From Lineus longissimus (taxonomy: Eukaryota > Nemertea > Pilidiophora > Heteronemertea > Lineidae): a stretch of 64,000 nt of DNA. The notes under the pieces were generated by a model. It had not been told where the DNA came from and did not search any database. It saw nothing but the letters and a program-made list of their open reading frames with translations. The number at the start of each line of letters is the position of its first letter. Position 1 is the stretch's first letter. The translations under genes and the position numbers were made by a program. The stretch is from positions 7,502,001 to 7,566,000 of the forward strand of contig NC_088316.1 of the NCBI RefSeq assembly GCF_910592395.1. Direction: 5' to 3'. Of this stretch, positions 11,892-23,480 are shown in pieces.

Positions 11892-14800
11892 GAGTATGCA
11901 ACAAAAACCCATGCAAAAATAATGGAGTTTGTGAAGCAAAAGAAGGAAAAGCCACATGTCAGTGTAAAGATGGTTTTAAGGGGACTCATTGTGAACACAA
12001 ATATCCATGTCATGCGGGAAACAATCCTTGCAAGAATGGTGCAGCCTGCAAAAATGAAAACCACAAGGCTAAGTGTACTTGCAAGGCCGGATTCAAGGGG
12101 ACCAACTGTGAACACAAAGATCCTTGCCATGCTGGAAACAGTCCATGCAAAAATGGTGCAGCCTGCAAAGATGAAAACCACAAGGCTAAATGCACTTGCA
12201 AGGCCGGCTTCAAGGGGACTCATTGTGAACATAAAGATCCTTGCCACGCTGGAAACAATCCGTGCCAGAACGGTGCAGCCTGTAAAGATGAAAACCACAA
12301 GGCTAAATGTACTTGCAAGGCCGGCTTCAAGGGGACCAACTGTGAACACAAAGATCCTTGCCATGCTGGAAACAGTCCATGCAAAAATGGTGCAGCCTGC
12401 AAAGATGAAAACCACAAGGCTAAATGTACTTGCAAGGCCGGCTTCAAGGGGACTCATTGTGAACATAAAGATTCTTGCCACGCTGGAAACAATCCATGCA
12501 AGAACGGTGCAGCCTGTAAAGATGAAAACCACAAGGCTAAATGTACTTGCAAGGCCGGCTTCAAGGGGACCAACTGTGAACACAAAGATCCTTGCCATGC
12601 TGGAAACAGTCCGTGCAAAAATGGTGCAGCATGCAAAGATGACAATCACAAGGCTAAATGTACTTGCAAGGCCGGCTTCAAGGGGCTTAATTGTGAACAT
12701 AAAGATCCTTGCCATGCTGGAAACAATCCGTGCAAGAATGGTGCAGCCTGCAAAGATGAAAACCACAAGGCTAAATGTACTTGCAGGGCCGGCTTCAAGG
12801 GGACCAACTGTGAACACAAAGATCCTTGCCATGCTGGAAACAGTCCGTGCAAAAATGGTGCAGCATGCAAAGATGAAAACCACAAGGCTAAATGTACATG
12901 CAAGGCCGGCTTCAAGGGGACTCATTGTGAACACAAAGATCCTTGCCATGCTGGAAACAGTCCGTGCGAAAATGGTGCAGCATGCAAAGATGACAATCAC
13001 AAGGCTAAATGTACTTGCAAGGCCGGCTTCAAGGGGCTTAATTGTGAACACAAGGATCCTTGCCACGCTGGAAACAATCCCTGCAAGAATGGTGCAGCTT
13101 GCAAAGATGAAAACCACAAGGCGAAATGTTTTTGCAAAACCGGATTCAAGGGGCCAAATTGTGAACACAAAGATCCTTGCCACGGTGAAAACAATCCGTG
13201 CAAAAATGGGGCAGCTTGCAAAGATGAAAAACACAAGGCTAAATGTACTTGCAAGGCCGGATTCAAGGGGACCAACTGTGAACACAAAGATCCATGCCAT
13301 GCTGGAAACAATCCGTGCAAGAATGGTGCAGCCTGCAAAGATGAAAACCACAAGGCTAAATGTACTTGCAAGGCCGGCTTCAAGGGGACCAACTGTGAAC
13401 ACAAAGATCCTTGCCATGCTGGAAACAGTCCGTGCAAAAATGGTGCAGCATGCAAAGATGAAAATCACAAGGCTAAATGTACTTGCAAGGCCGGCTTCAA
13501 GGGGCTTAATTGTGAACACAAGGATCCTTGCCACGCTGGAAACAATCCCTGCAAGAATGGTGCAGCTTGCAAAGATGAAAACCACAAGGCGAAATGTTTT
13601 TGCAAAACCGGATTCAAGGGGCCAAATTGTGAACACAAAGATCCTTGCCACGCTGGAAACAATCCCTGCAAGAATGGTGCAGCTTGCAAAGATGAAAACC
13701 ACAAGGCGAAATGTTTTTGCAAAACCGGATTCAAGGGGCCAAATTGTGAACACAAAGATCCTTGCCACGCTGGAAACAATCCCTGCAAGAATGGTGCAGC
13801 TTGCAAAGATGAAAACCACAAGGCGAAATGTTTTTGCAAAACCGGATTCAAGGGGCCAAATTGTGAACACAATGATCCTTGCCACGCTGGAAACAATCCC
13901 TGCAAGAATGGTGCAGCTTGCAAAGATGAAAACCACAAGGCTAAGTGTACTTGCAAGGCCGGATTCAAGGGGACCAACTGTGAACACAAAGATCCTTGCC
14001 ATGCTGGAAACAGTCCATGCAAAAATGGTGCAGTCTGCAAAGATGAAAACCACAAGGCTAAATGTACTTGCAAGGCCAGCTTCAAGGGGACTCATTGTGA
14101 ACATAAAGATCCTTGCCACGCTGGAAACAATCCGTGCAAGAACGGTGCAGCCTGTAAAGATGAAAACCACAAAGCTAAATGTACTTGCAAAGCCGGATTC
14201 AAGGGGACCAACTGTGAGCACAAAGATCCTTGCCACACTGGAAACAATCCCTGCAAGAATGGTGCAGCATGCAAAGATGTAAACCACAAGGCTAAATGTA
14301 CTTGCAAGGCCGGCTTCAAGGGGACTCATTGTGAGCACAAAGATCCCTGCCACGGTGAAAATAATCCGTGCAAAAATGGTGCATCTTGCAAAGATGAAAA
14401 ATACTCGGCTAAATGTACTTGCACGGCCGGATTCAAGGGGGAAAACTGTGAGCACAAAGATCCATGCCAAGCTGGAAACAATCCGTGCAAGAATGGTGCA
14501 GCCTGTAAAGATGAAAACCACAAGGCTAAGTGTATTTGCAAGGCCGGATTCAAGGGGACCAACTGTGAGCACAAAGATCCTTGCCACACTGGAAACAATC
14601 CCTGCAAGAATGGTGCAGCATGCAAAGATGAAAACCACAAGGCTAAATGTACTTGCAAGGCCGGCTTCAAGGGGACTCATTGTGAACACAAAGATCCTTG
14701 CCATGCTGGAAACAGTCCGTGCAAAAATGGTGCAGCCTGCAACGATGAAAACCACAAGGCTAAGTGTACTTGCAAGGTCGGATTCAAGGGGACCAACTGT

Positions 14801-16093
14801 GAACACAAAGATCCTTGCCACTCTGGAAACAATCCCTGCAAGAATGGCGCAGCCTGTAAAGATGAAAACCGAGAAGCAAAGTGTACTTGCAAGGCCGGAT
14901 TCAAGGGGACCAACTGTGAACACAAAGATCCTTGCCATGCTGGAAACAGTCCTTGCAAAAATGGTGCAGCCTGCAAAGAAGAAAACCACAAGGCTAAATG
15001 CACGTGTAATGTCGGCTTCAAGGGGACCAACTGTGAACACAAAGATCCATGCCATAAGACAAACAACCCTTGCAAGAACGGTGCAGCATGTGCAGATACT
15101 GATCGTGAAGCGAAGTGCACCTGTAAAGCCGGTTTCAAGGGAACTCATTGTGAACATAAAGATCCTTGCCACGCTGGAAACAATCTGTGTAAGAATGGTG
15201 CAGCTTGCAAAGATGAAAACCACAAGGCAAAATGTACTTGCAATGCCGGATTCAAGGGGACCAATTGTGAACACAAAGATCCTTGCCACGGTGGAAACAA
15301 TCCCTGCAAGAATGGTGCAGCTTGCAAAGATGAAGACCACAAAGCTAAATGTACTTGCAAAGCCGGATTCAAGGGGACCAACTGTGAGCACAAAGATCCT
15401 TGCCACACTGGAAACAATCCCTGCAAGAATGGTGCAGCCTGCAAAGATGAAAACCACAAGGCAAAATGTACTTGCAAGGCCGGATTCAAGGGGACCAATT
15501 GTGAACACAAAGATCCTTGCCAGGTTGGAAACAATCCCTGCAAGAATGGTGCAGCTTGCAAAGATGAAGACCACAAAGCTAAATGTATTTGCAAAGCCGG
15601 ATTCAAGGGGGGCAACTGTGAACACAAGGATACTTGCCATGCTGGAATCAATCCCTGCAAAAATGGTGCATCATGTTCAGATGATAATCATGTAGCGAAG
15701 TGCACGTGCAAGGAAGGATTTGATGGGCTCCACTGCGAAAACCGTCACGTTCATCAGCATGATCATGGTCATGATCATCACCACGACCACCACCATGATG
15801 ATGACCAACACCATCATGACGATGAACACCACCATAATCACACTGATGTTAATGATGGTGACAACCATCACCACCACCATGATGATCATGACCACGACCA
15901 TCACCAACACGAACATGATGATGACCATCACCACCATGATCATCATAACCACCACGGTCACCATCACCACCATGGTCACCATCACCACCATGATGATGAC
16001 CATCACCACCATGATCATCATGACCACCATCATCACCACCACGATGACGTCCACCGCCATGATCACAATGAGATGGTTGAGTTGATCACCTAA
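11892..16093 (+). CDS. Secreted-type protein with 33 tandem EGF-like domains and a His/Asp-rich tail (3' terminal exon)
   Basis: One uninterrupted exon encodes about 1,400 residues. It opens after a tttacttacag acceptor in phase 1, the usual phase for EGF modules. The upstream ATG at 11870 is probably intronic, so the true start and any signal peptide lie outside the recognised sequence. There are 33 EGF-like domains, nearly all 39 residues with spacing C-x6-C-x5-C-x8-C-x-C-x8-C and the typical C-x-x-GF-x-G-x-x-C ending. The calcium-binding N-terminal motif (D-x-D/N-E) and the Asx-hydroxylation consensus are absent, because Ala occupies the aromatic position. The O-fucose pattern C-x4-S/T-C fits only modules 22 and 33 (CKNGASC). 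The last roughly 115 residues are mostly His and Asp and end MVELIT. They suggest binding of Zn, Cu, Ni or Ca, which is inference. Role unknown; an extracellular matrix, mucus or biomineral protein is plausible. Confidence 0.85.
11897..15736 (+). repeat. 117-bp coding tandem array, 33 units
   Basis: Each unit of 117 nt encodes one EGF module. Adjacent units often alternate between two types (AGNNP..TNCE and AGNSP..THCE), giving a 234-bp higher-order period in modules 2-9. Modules 15-17 are almost identical to one another (CFCKTGFKGPNC), as expected from very recent tandem duplication. Module 1 is the most divergent and module 33 is also distinct. The lack of stop codons in several other frames of this array produces long spurious ORFs, including on the reverse strand. 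Confidence 0.9.
15745..16071 (+). repeat. CAY/GAY codon tract encoding the His/Asp-rich tail
   Basis: The tract is made of interspersed cac/cat and gat/gac codons. Blocks such as catcaccaccatgatgatg recur several times, pointing to growth by slippage or unequal exchange while staying in frame. Confidence 0.85.
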
Positions 16094-16255
16094 CGAGCTG
16101 ATCGTGAGAGGTAAATGCAATTATGATTCCCTATTGCTCAATTTTTAATTACGTTACAAGGTACACTCGAGTGCTATCTTCGTATTTGAATGAAAGTGAT
16201 AGCATTATGGATACGTGCATCAGAAAAACGTTATTAATATTACTGAGTTTTTGCG

Positions 16256-16261
16256 AATAAA
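16256..16261 (+). terminator. Candidate polyadenylation signal of the EGF-array gene
   Basis: AATAAA lies about 160 bp after the stop codon at 16091-16093. No cleavage site is evident from sequence alone. Confidence 0.5.
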
Positions 16262-16309
16262 TCGCGGGGGTGCCAATACGAAAATGTGTAATTAATTATC
16301 AGGCCCTTT

Positions 16310-16600
16310 CATATGCGGTTTTCTCCACTTATTCGCCGCCATGCAATAGGGTCCAGGTTCCATCCGGGGCAGAACGCTGAATTTTATTTCTGGTTAAACC
16401 GGCGTTTCTTTTAGGAACTAAACGTCCTGGCTCTTAACAACGCGTACGCGTCTGTCGGGTTTATAAAAGCCGTGTTACTTGTACCCTTGTACCCGAGTGT
16501 CTATGCTAGGGCAAGTAAAAAACCATACATTATAGTGGACTCCATGCCTACGGCAATTATCCAATAAGGTTACGACGCCGGATGAAGATGATGACGATGC
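16310..16600 (+). mobile_element. SINE-like dispersed repeat, copy 1
   Basis: Shares long stretches with 19843-20120: a block around ggaactaaacgtcctggctctt, then aaagccgtg, ccgagtgtctatgc, agggcaagtaaaa, gtggactccatgcctacggcaa, and the ending ggttacgacgccgg. The sequence ggttccatccgggg near 16354 resembles a decayed pol III B box. It ends in a short simple repeat (gatgaagatgatgacgatg). Confidence 0.7.
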
Positions 16601-19600
16601 AGTAGGCCTGTGTACACGCTCCTTGAAAAGTTTTTGAATCAAGCTGGGGATCAAAATGTAAATCGCTTGGAGAATGTTGTACATTATTAAATCCTACAAC
16701 AGAACATGCATTCCTTTAGTTAATCATCGATTGACTATCTCCATAATCCTGTTTCTTTAATATTCAAAACATCTTAGATCGGTGAAGCAAGAGTTTGCAG
16801 ATCAAAAATATCATCACCTGTAACACTGCCGTCATCAGGCGGCAATACTGCAGGCCTAAAAATAACTGGTTGGAAAAATCATCTTCCGCCATTTCATTTT
16901 TTGATCTTACGTTTTGTTTACTTGCTCCAACAAAAGTAATAACAATGACAAATGTAATTTGCTGCCATTATCGTCGTTTGATAATGTGTGGATTGTATAT
17001 AACACTAAATACACTCTGAGATAGTCTCAGCTGAATCTGTCTTGTTGGAACATTTTAGCGGCACAGCCGCTACACCTTCACATACTTTAACACTTATATC
17101 ATCATTCTGTGTTGTTTTCCAGAGCGACTATTTCCGAATGTTTAATTGGAATAAGGATAGCAATATGACTACGACATTAACGCACGAGTAGACAATAATT
17201 TCTATTGCAGATTTCAATCGTAAGATGAACGTGCTCATTTCTAGATTTTACTATTGCAGTTTTGAGACTAAAGTAATGTTATTTCAATTGTATTGTACAT
17301 CATGTTATGGTTCCGTTCTCTGAGGCATTGATGGTCGATCCATTAACGATTTCTATATTGCATGAAGAAAGGCTGTTAGGAGGGTCCTTGAACTACATCC
17401 AATGACATATTCTGTCCTTCTACCACTTGCCGATCGAACTTACTATTCATACAAGACTACTGAATTTTACGAAGAGATCCAAAAGTGCAAATGAACATCT
17501 GTGCTTGGCGACCAACCTTACTGTTAGAGGAAGTAGTTCTGCTGTATCAAAGTCTTTGTTATACATTGCCAGTAACAAGCGTGAATGTACGATTGCAATT
17601 TGCGAGGTTGGATATCGGAATACAGACAGAATGACTGCAGGCCTTATAGGTGATCTCCTGAGGCTACGAGATGCAGGTGAGAACAAGCCAGATATCAATG
17701 ATTTGATAGGTCAAGCTGGTGTGGTTGAGCTGTTGCGCGGATCTCCATTTTGAAGGGGTCACGTATAAAGAACTGATCTACACACTGCTGGTAATCCGAT
17801 TTGTGTAAGCTAAGAATATATTATGTTTTTTCATCTTACGACAAAAAATTTAACTGCCAATTTATGCACCATCTCACTTTCGCACCATGCACTACTAAAC
17901 TAATTATTACTAATATTACTTATTTACAATAATAAAGAATATATATGTTAAATACATAATGCTATGAATAAAATAGGAATTATCAATGGCATGTACCTGG
18001 ATCCCAAATCACAGGGGTACGGTATCGTAGACGGCGTCTGCTCTGCTTGCGAATAGGTAGACGCGCAATGCAAATCATTGGTCATTTGATTCAGTCGTAC
18101 TGTTAATTAACCACACCTTGTGACCACTTGTAACCATAAAAATACGATGAGAGATGTCCAATATGATATTTATTCTGCTTCATATCTAATAAAATATATA
18201 TGATTGTCGTGCTTCTGATTCTTGGTAGTTTTGTCTTTGAGTTTTAATTGAGCTAGATCCTCGTCATCTTAACAATCATTCCAGAATATATGTACAAGCA
18301 CATCGGTGTTCAAAACGGCTGAAGAAACATCCTCGCTGAGCAGGTTACTAGGTTAGCATCACATTATATTCGGACAAGATGGCGACAAAATTGCAGACGA
18401 TTTGAATGCGAAGTGAGAAAAGTAGTTCTTGATCTACCGTGTCCAATGTTTGCTATTTCGCTGAAATATGAGGAGAAATGGAAACAAGAGGCTAAATGGT
18501 CTGGCGCTCAGCTGACATTTTGTCCACACCAGATAATGAGTGCAACGTGCCAAAAAGCAACCACATTGGAGGCATTTGCATCTGAAAGTAACGTGATCAT
18601 AATGTTTATTGCACTACATGTAGCTAAAACATTGCATTTAAGTTGCTAAATCTCCTGCAATATCTATTCATCTTAAATCAAAGATCTAAAAGAGCCGAAA
18701 ACTCTGACTTGCTCAATGGTCATTGGATGGAATGTCATGATCAATAGTCATAAATTTGACAGAATGTTGCACCTGTAAAAAGAAATCCAAATCGACTTAA
18801 GATTACTGGTGAGTCATTGTTTGTGAAATTTTCAGACTTCATCTATTGTAGTAGTCATCATCATCATACCCAAATGATCCAAGATGATGATGAGAAAGTG
18901 CAAATTCCACAGCATGTATAATCACCTGCCTTTAATACAATAACCAACTGCTACAGTCTGCATTACTTGAATATCCAGAAACAAACATGCAGGAACATCC
19001 ATGGAACAGATTCCATGGAGAAACTTCCCCAGCACTGTATCAATACGAATCAGCCTATGAAATAGCTGGTTTGGAATGATGCCAAATGCAATTTAGAGAG
19101 AAGTTTCACAGACTGAACCTTAGGTCCATCAGCCTTCTGTGTCTGCCATGGCGGCAAACCAAGGAAGGTCATATACAGTATGGACAAGTGTCAGCTCGCA
19201 TTCGTTCATGAAATAAAACAAACGGCCCCAAAGTCAATCAATTTTATTCATTGGGTGATCATTTTGTTTTTGTTTTTCATGCAAAGGGAGAACCTCCCGT
19301 AAACACGCACCTTTGCAAAACCGACTTGTCCGAAAATAGATCTGTCCGAAAATTTCACAGCACCTCCCCTTACAAAATGACATTACGGTTTCGATTTCCG
19401 GACACAGTATATTCCGCGCCTTCAGCGAGAATAGAACCCTTATCATGCAGATATATATAAATCCGCCTACCTTTTTTCGATCCTGATCATGGTATCTTCT
19501 CTCACATCTGATCATCGGATGATTTTTACAAGCAGAGCCATTTTTTTCATCAGGATTATGAGGAAGCCACTAGGCTCCTGACGACCATGCTGACTATGCT

Positions 19601-19842
19601 CAGAGATACTAGACCAGTCCAGTCTCAAGAAGGGTTATCTTGAAGTCATACTGCCCACAGGCTTTTGAGAAGGACTAGGCCTCTCCCCTGACATCCTGGT
19701 GTGTTGAATGGATGGTCGATTTATACCATTGATTTTAGGTGATTTCATTCCTTCTATCATCGCTTCAAGCTGAACAAAAATTGTTGGTGCCATCACGGGG
19801 CTTACAGTATATGGACTTTTATGAAACGGATTTTGTTTGGAG
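16601..19842. other. No gene supported
   Basis: An ATG-started ORF of 108 codons lies at 17427-17753 (+), but it has no recognisable domain and no splice or promoter support. The short tract containing tcatcatcatcat near 18856 is simple sequence. I see no terminal repeats. Confidence 0.4.
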
Positions 19843-20120
19843 AGCTTCATAGCCTAGTGGTTCGATCCAGGGGAGAACCCAGGATTGTATTCCCGGATGA
19901 ACCGACGTGGTTTCAAGGAACTAAAATTCCTGGCTCTTCACAACACATACAACGTATGGAATACTAGAGGGTATGTCGGATGAGACTAAAAGCCGTGGTC
20001 CCTTTTTCCTGAGTGTCTATGCCAGGGCAAGTAAAAGATCCCGCATGGTGGCAATGGTGGACTCCATACCTCCGGCAAAAATCCAAATAGGGTTACGACG
20101 CCGGTAATAATAATGATTAC
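19843..20120 (+). mobile_element. SINE-like dispersed repeat, copy 2
   Basis: Same family and orientation as 16310-16600. The head carries tagcctagtgg, resembling a pol III A box, immediately followed by ggttcgatcc, a perfect B-box match. This suggests a tRNA-derived origin with a shortened spacing. The tail is ggttacgacgccggtaataataatgat. Confidence 0.75.
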
Positions 20121-21231
20121 TCCGTAACTTTTTGACGGGCAAGACCCCTTTTAACAGCAGCAAGTTACGAGAGGGATAGGGGACGAACTTTTTTTTGCCA
20201 AATTTTCTGAGGTGATCAAAATAGGAAAGGAACTATCAGAGTCCCACTTGTTCATTTGCCCGGCCATTATGGTAACTTGCTGAGTCTGATTTGATGGTTT
20301 TTGTGTGTTGAACAAAAGCCCACGAGAATAAGACATAGCCATTATACACGTTCCAAGGGATTGGTCGTATAGGAAGAGATGTAGATGAACTCGCGCGGAT
20401 TCTGGACAAACCTCGTCCCTGGGAGGCTATGGGATGTTAGTCGCTAGGTGTAACCTTTTTTGGCTCAAGAGCTTGGAATTTCTCTTTGGGTTTGCAGTTT
20501 CTTTATTTCTTTTCGTGACATTTATATGATGGGCATATCAACATCTGGTCTTGCTGGAATGATCAACGTAAGTAGGTTTGACATTGCATTTGCATGAAGA
20601 GATGCTTTGGTGATAATTGACAACTTAACGGGACTTGCTTGATAGATACGTAAACTTGAATATGGCATATCAGCAGGGTATCGAGGACCGGTCTTTGGGG
20701 CCTACGACCAGGAGGGCAAATAAACCCGTTACTCGATTGGGATGTGATTGCTGCGGAGAAACGTACGTTTTTTAGGAGGTCATTGGGTCAGTTACCAGCG
20801 GTAGTGTTGAGGAAGGTTGGTAAATTGGAGGAAAGGCTCACAGAAATGTCAATAGGAGAAATTCAGGAAGCTGAGGAGGACATTTGCTCATCATCAGAGA
20901 AGTATAGGAAGCAGCTTGATAATTAAATGTAAGCAATCTGGTGAGCAACAAATGCCAACACGAAAACGTCAGTTGGATTGTCCTACTGCAGAATTTATTT
21001 CACCATGGGAAAACAGGAGTGACCATGCAGCCACTACCTGGTGCTTTTCAAAAGCCCCTTGGACCAATCGACCGGGCACCATTTGGCGCAGCGTATTTTG
21101 CCCAGTAAACCTGAATCATTCATAAGAATATACGAGGCGCCCACCCGTAGCCCACACGGCTACCTGTTCGTAGACGGGCACCAGAACACGCCAAACGGTG
21201 GTGTTTACTTTATTGTTGTACTGCAGATATA
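20121..21231. other. No gene recognised; one short charged ORF
   Basis: The frame at 20744-20926 (+) encodes 60 residues rich in Lys/Glu (VGKLEERLTEMS, EAEEDICSSSEKYRK) that could form a helix. It has no family match known to me and no supporting gene structure. Confidence 0.3.
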
Positions 21232-23388
21232 CTACTCCAGACTCGATCTTGTAAGGACAGACAATACAACCCCAGTAAACCCACCCACTCCACGCGGTAC
21301 TGAATAGGCGTTACTTTTCTTTTGTGTAGAGGGGCCACGCGACTCCTTGGACCAAAATCAATGTGTCCGATCAACCCTGCAGGTAACCACCACTCTTGGT
21401 CAAGTCCAACTCTCTGTGATGTCATGCAGATCAGAGTGGTGACCTGGAATTGTAGGCCAATTGTCATGGGCGAGTCTTCCGAATTCTTCACAATACTATT
21501 GCGTTATGAAATTGATGAGGTTTATAGGCCTAGCTGACGTTTACTGGGTCATCTTCATAAGCCGTTACTGTCATGTCATTTTTGGCCTGTACACTCTGGC
21601 TTGCTGTAGGCCTACATGTGCTGTCATGGATGTACCACCGCTAAGAAAGCGTCGACGTAGCTACGGTATCAGTGAAAAGATTCGGTATCTAACCGATTGT
21701 GAAGAGGCCTTGGCGAACGGGACAGTCGCCAGTAGTGATGAATTTGCAAATCATCACAGAATTCCGCCCTCCAACTTTCGGAAATGGGACCGAGAGGAGC
21801 TAGATGCCGTACTGTTCGAGAAAAATGGTAAAATTCGTAAAATACGAGAAAATCATGTCGGAACATGGCCTGAAGTAGAAACTAATCTCCATGAGTGGTT
21901 CGTAGGTGAAAGGCAAAAGCGTCTGGTTGTGTCTGTCTCGGACCTCCAAGTAAAAGCACTTGATCTTTTCCAAACGTGGTGGGACAACTTGGCAGAAGAC
22001 AGACGGAATAAAATTGTCCGTTCTAGACCGATTCGGCATGAATTCCACGCCTCAGCAGGTTGGGTGACCGATTTCATGAAGAGAAAGAACATTTCTTTTC
22101 GGAAGACTAATAAAAACACTACTACGATCCCTGCAGACGCCGCAGCTAGAGTCGCGCAATTCAGAAATGATGTCGCTGGGGTAGTTGAACAGTTTCAGAT
22201 GGGATTCTTTTTCAACATGGATGAAACTTTCTTGCTATTGGATTGTCGTCCTGTGTATACATGTGAAACCACAGGGGCGCAATCGGTCGATATCCGGACA
22301 TCTCGTGCAAATGCCAAGTTAGGTTGCACCGTTACATTGTGCATTGCTGCTACAGGAGTAAAACTTCCAGCTCACATAACATTTCCTCGTCGTGGATTTG
22401 TGAGGCAGATGGAGCAAGTTGCTCAGCAAGAATTGCCACATAATGTGAAAGTTACCACTTCTGATACTGGCTGGATGAGGCAAGACACCATTGAACACTG
22501 GACAGATACTGTTCTTGAGCTGCATGTGCAGGGAGAAAACTGCGATCAGTTCTTTATTATCGTGGACCGATACAGAGTTCATCTAACAGAGGTCTTTGGG
22601 AACGCAGTGATGGAACTGGGGGGAATCATAGATTTGGTACCTGCGGGGTGTACCTCAATTGCACAGCCTTTAGATGTGTCTGTTATGGCATCGTTTAAGA
22701 AACATGCCAGGAACGAATGGAAGGACTGGAAAAGTAGAAACACTAATGAACAGGGTGTCTGTGACCAGATTTCCTTAGTTAATGTGATCAACATTGTCAG
22801 TCGGGCATGGGAAGCAGTGGAGGTCCAGGTCGTCGTCAATGGCTTTGAGACGGCTTTTCGTCCAGACAACATTGACGACGGACCGCTCCAATTACCTGCC
22901 GATGGCAATGATGATCAGGAGGATGGAATGGCATTCCTTGACCCTGAACATGAACTGGATTAGGCCTAGGTGTAAAGGACCCCAGATAGGACTTCATTGA
23001 AAATGTCAAATCGTATTTGCTGGGTCACCCTGTATGTTTACATGTGGCTGGTTTTAGCCGTTCTACTCAATGAAACCGGTTAACCTCGGCAACAAACAGT
23101 ACATGGGTGCTCTACAGAATCCAATTCAAGGTTTATTGTGTCCAGTCCCCAGGCCTCACAAAGCATTGTACACGCATGACATCACCGATGGGCTCTGCCG
23201 AAGAGGAACGCAAGGCTGGCATATGCAGTGCAGTTGTGACGCCTAGACCTTAGTCCAGCGAGTCATTGGTCCTTGTACATAAAGGAATAGTAAAGCCTAT
23301 TCAGTACTGCGTGGAGTAGGTGGGTTTACTGTATTGTCTGTATCCTAGTATTGTCTGTCCTTACAAGATCGAGTCTAGAGTATATGCA
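21232..23388 (+). mobile_element. pogo/Tigger-like DNA transposon with about 90-bp terminal inverted repeats
   Basis: The left end, containing agactcgatcttgtaagg, acagacaatac, cagtaaacccacc and tactgaataggc, is repeated in inverted order at 23296-23388. The right copy has a small extra duplication of acagacaata. The element is about 2.16 kb and contains a single transposase gene. The exact outer boundary and TA target duplication could not be fixed. High similarity of the two ends suggests a fairly young insertion. Confidence 0.8.
21626..22963 (+). CDS. pogo/Tigger-like (DDE_1 superfamily) transposase, open reading frame
   Basis: The frame codes for 445 residues from the ATG at 21626 (MDVPPLRKRRR). 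The longer upstream extension lacks domain support. The N-terminus has a basic stretch and an HTH-like region (YGISEKIRYL...). A CENP-B-type DNA-binding segment follows at about residues 85-170 (TWPEVETNLHEWF, ending FHASAGWVTDFMKR). The catalytic core contains the three acidic positions of the family: D in FFNMDET, D in FFIIVDRYRVHLT, and D in SIAQPLDVSVM. The usual N after the second D (DNH) is R here (DRYRVH), which may affect activity. No internal stop or frameshift is present, so the gene may encode full-length protein. Cut-and-paste transposition is the expected role. The C-terminus is acidic. Confidence 0.87.
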   Translation: MDVPPLRKRRRSYGISEKIRYLTDCEEALANGTVASSDEFANHHRIPPSNFRKWDREELDAVLFEKNGKIRKIRENHVGTWPEVETNLHEWFVGERQKRLVVSVSDLQVKALDLFQTWWDNLAEDRRNKIVRSRPIRHEFHASAGWVTDFMKRKNISFRKTNKNTTTIPADAAARVAQFRNDVAGVVEQFQMGFFFNMDETFLLLDCRPVYTCETTGAQSVDIRTSRANAKLGCTVTLCIAATGVKLPAHITFPRRGFVRQMEQVAQQELPHNVKVTTSDTGWMRQDTIEHWTDTVLELHVQGENCDQFFIIVDRYRVHLTEVFGNAVMELGGIIDLVPAGCTSIAQPLDVSVMASFKKHARNEWKDWKSRNTNEQGVCDQISLVNVINIVSRAWEAVEVQVVVNGFETAFRPDNIDDGPLQLPADGNDDQEDGMAFLDPEHELD

Positions 23389-23480
23389 ACCATGTATAAC
23401 CATGCAGTAGAAGTATGATTGGTAACCCGACTTAATGACGAGCCGCTTCGAGTGCCAGAGAGCAGCGAACGGAACGAATT

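Noticed and set aside
11882-15640. Reverse-strand open frame of 1,252 codons across the EGF array
   Set aside because: It is a by-product of a 117-bp repeat that has no stop in that frame; the Cys pattern, acceptor phase and tail support the plus strand only.
11922-15695. Other long plus and minus frames overlapping the EGF exon
   Set aside because: Shadows of the same 117-bp unit with Arg/Thr/Leu-rich nonsense composition.
15677-16120. Reverse Met/Val/Ile-rich ORF that looks like a membrane protein
   Set aside because: It is the complement of His/Asp codons (cat gives atg), not a hydrophobic gene.
17427-17753. 108-codon ORF as a host gene
   Set aside because: No domain, signal, splice or promoter evidence; reported only within the gap description.
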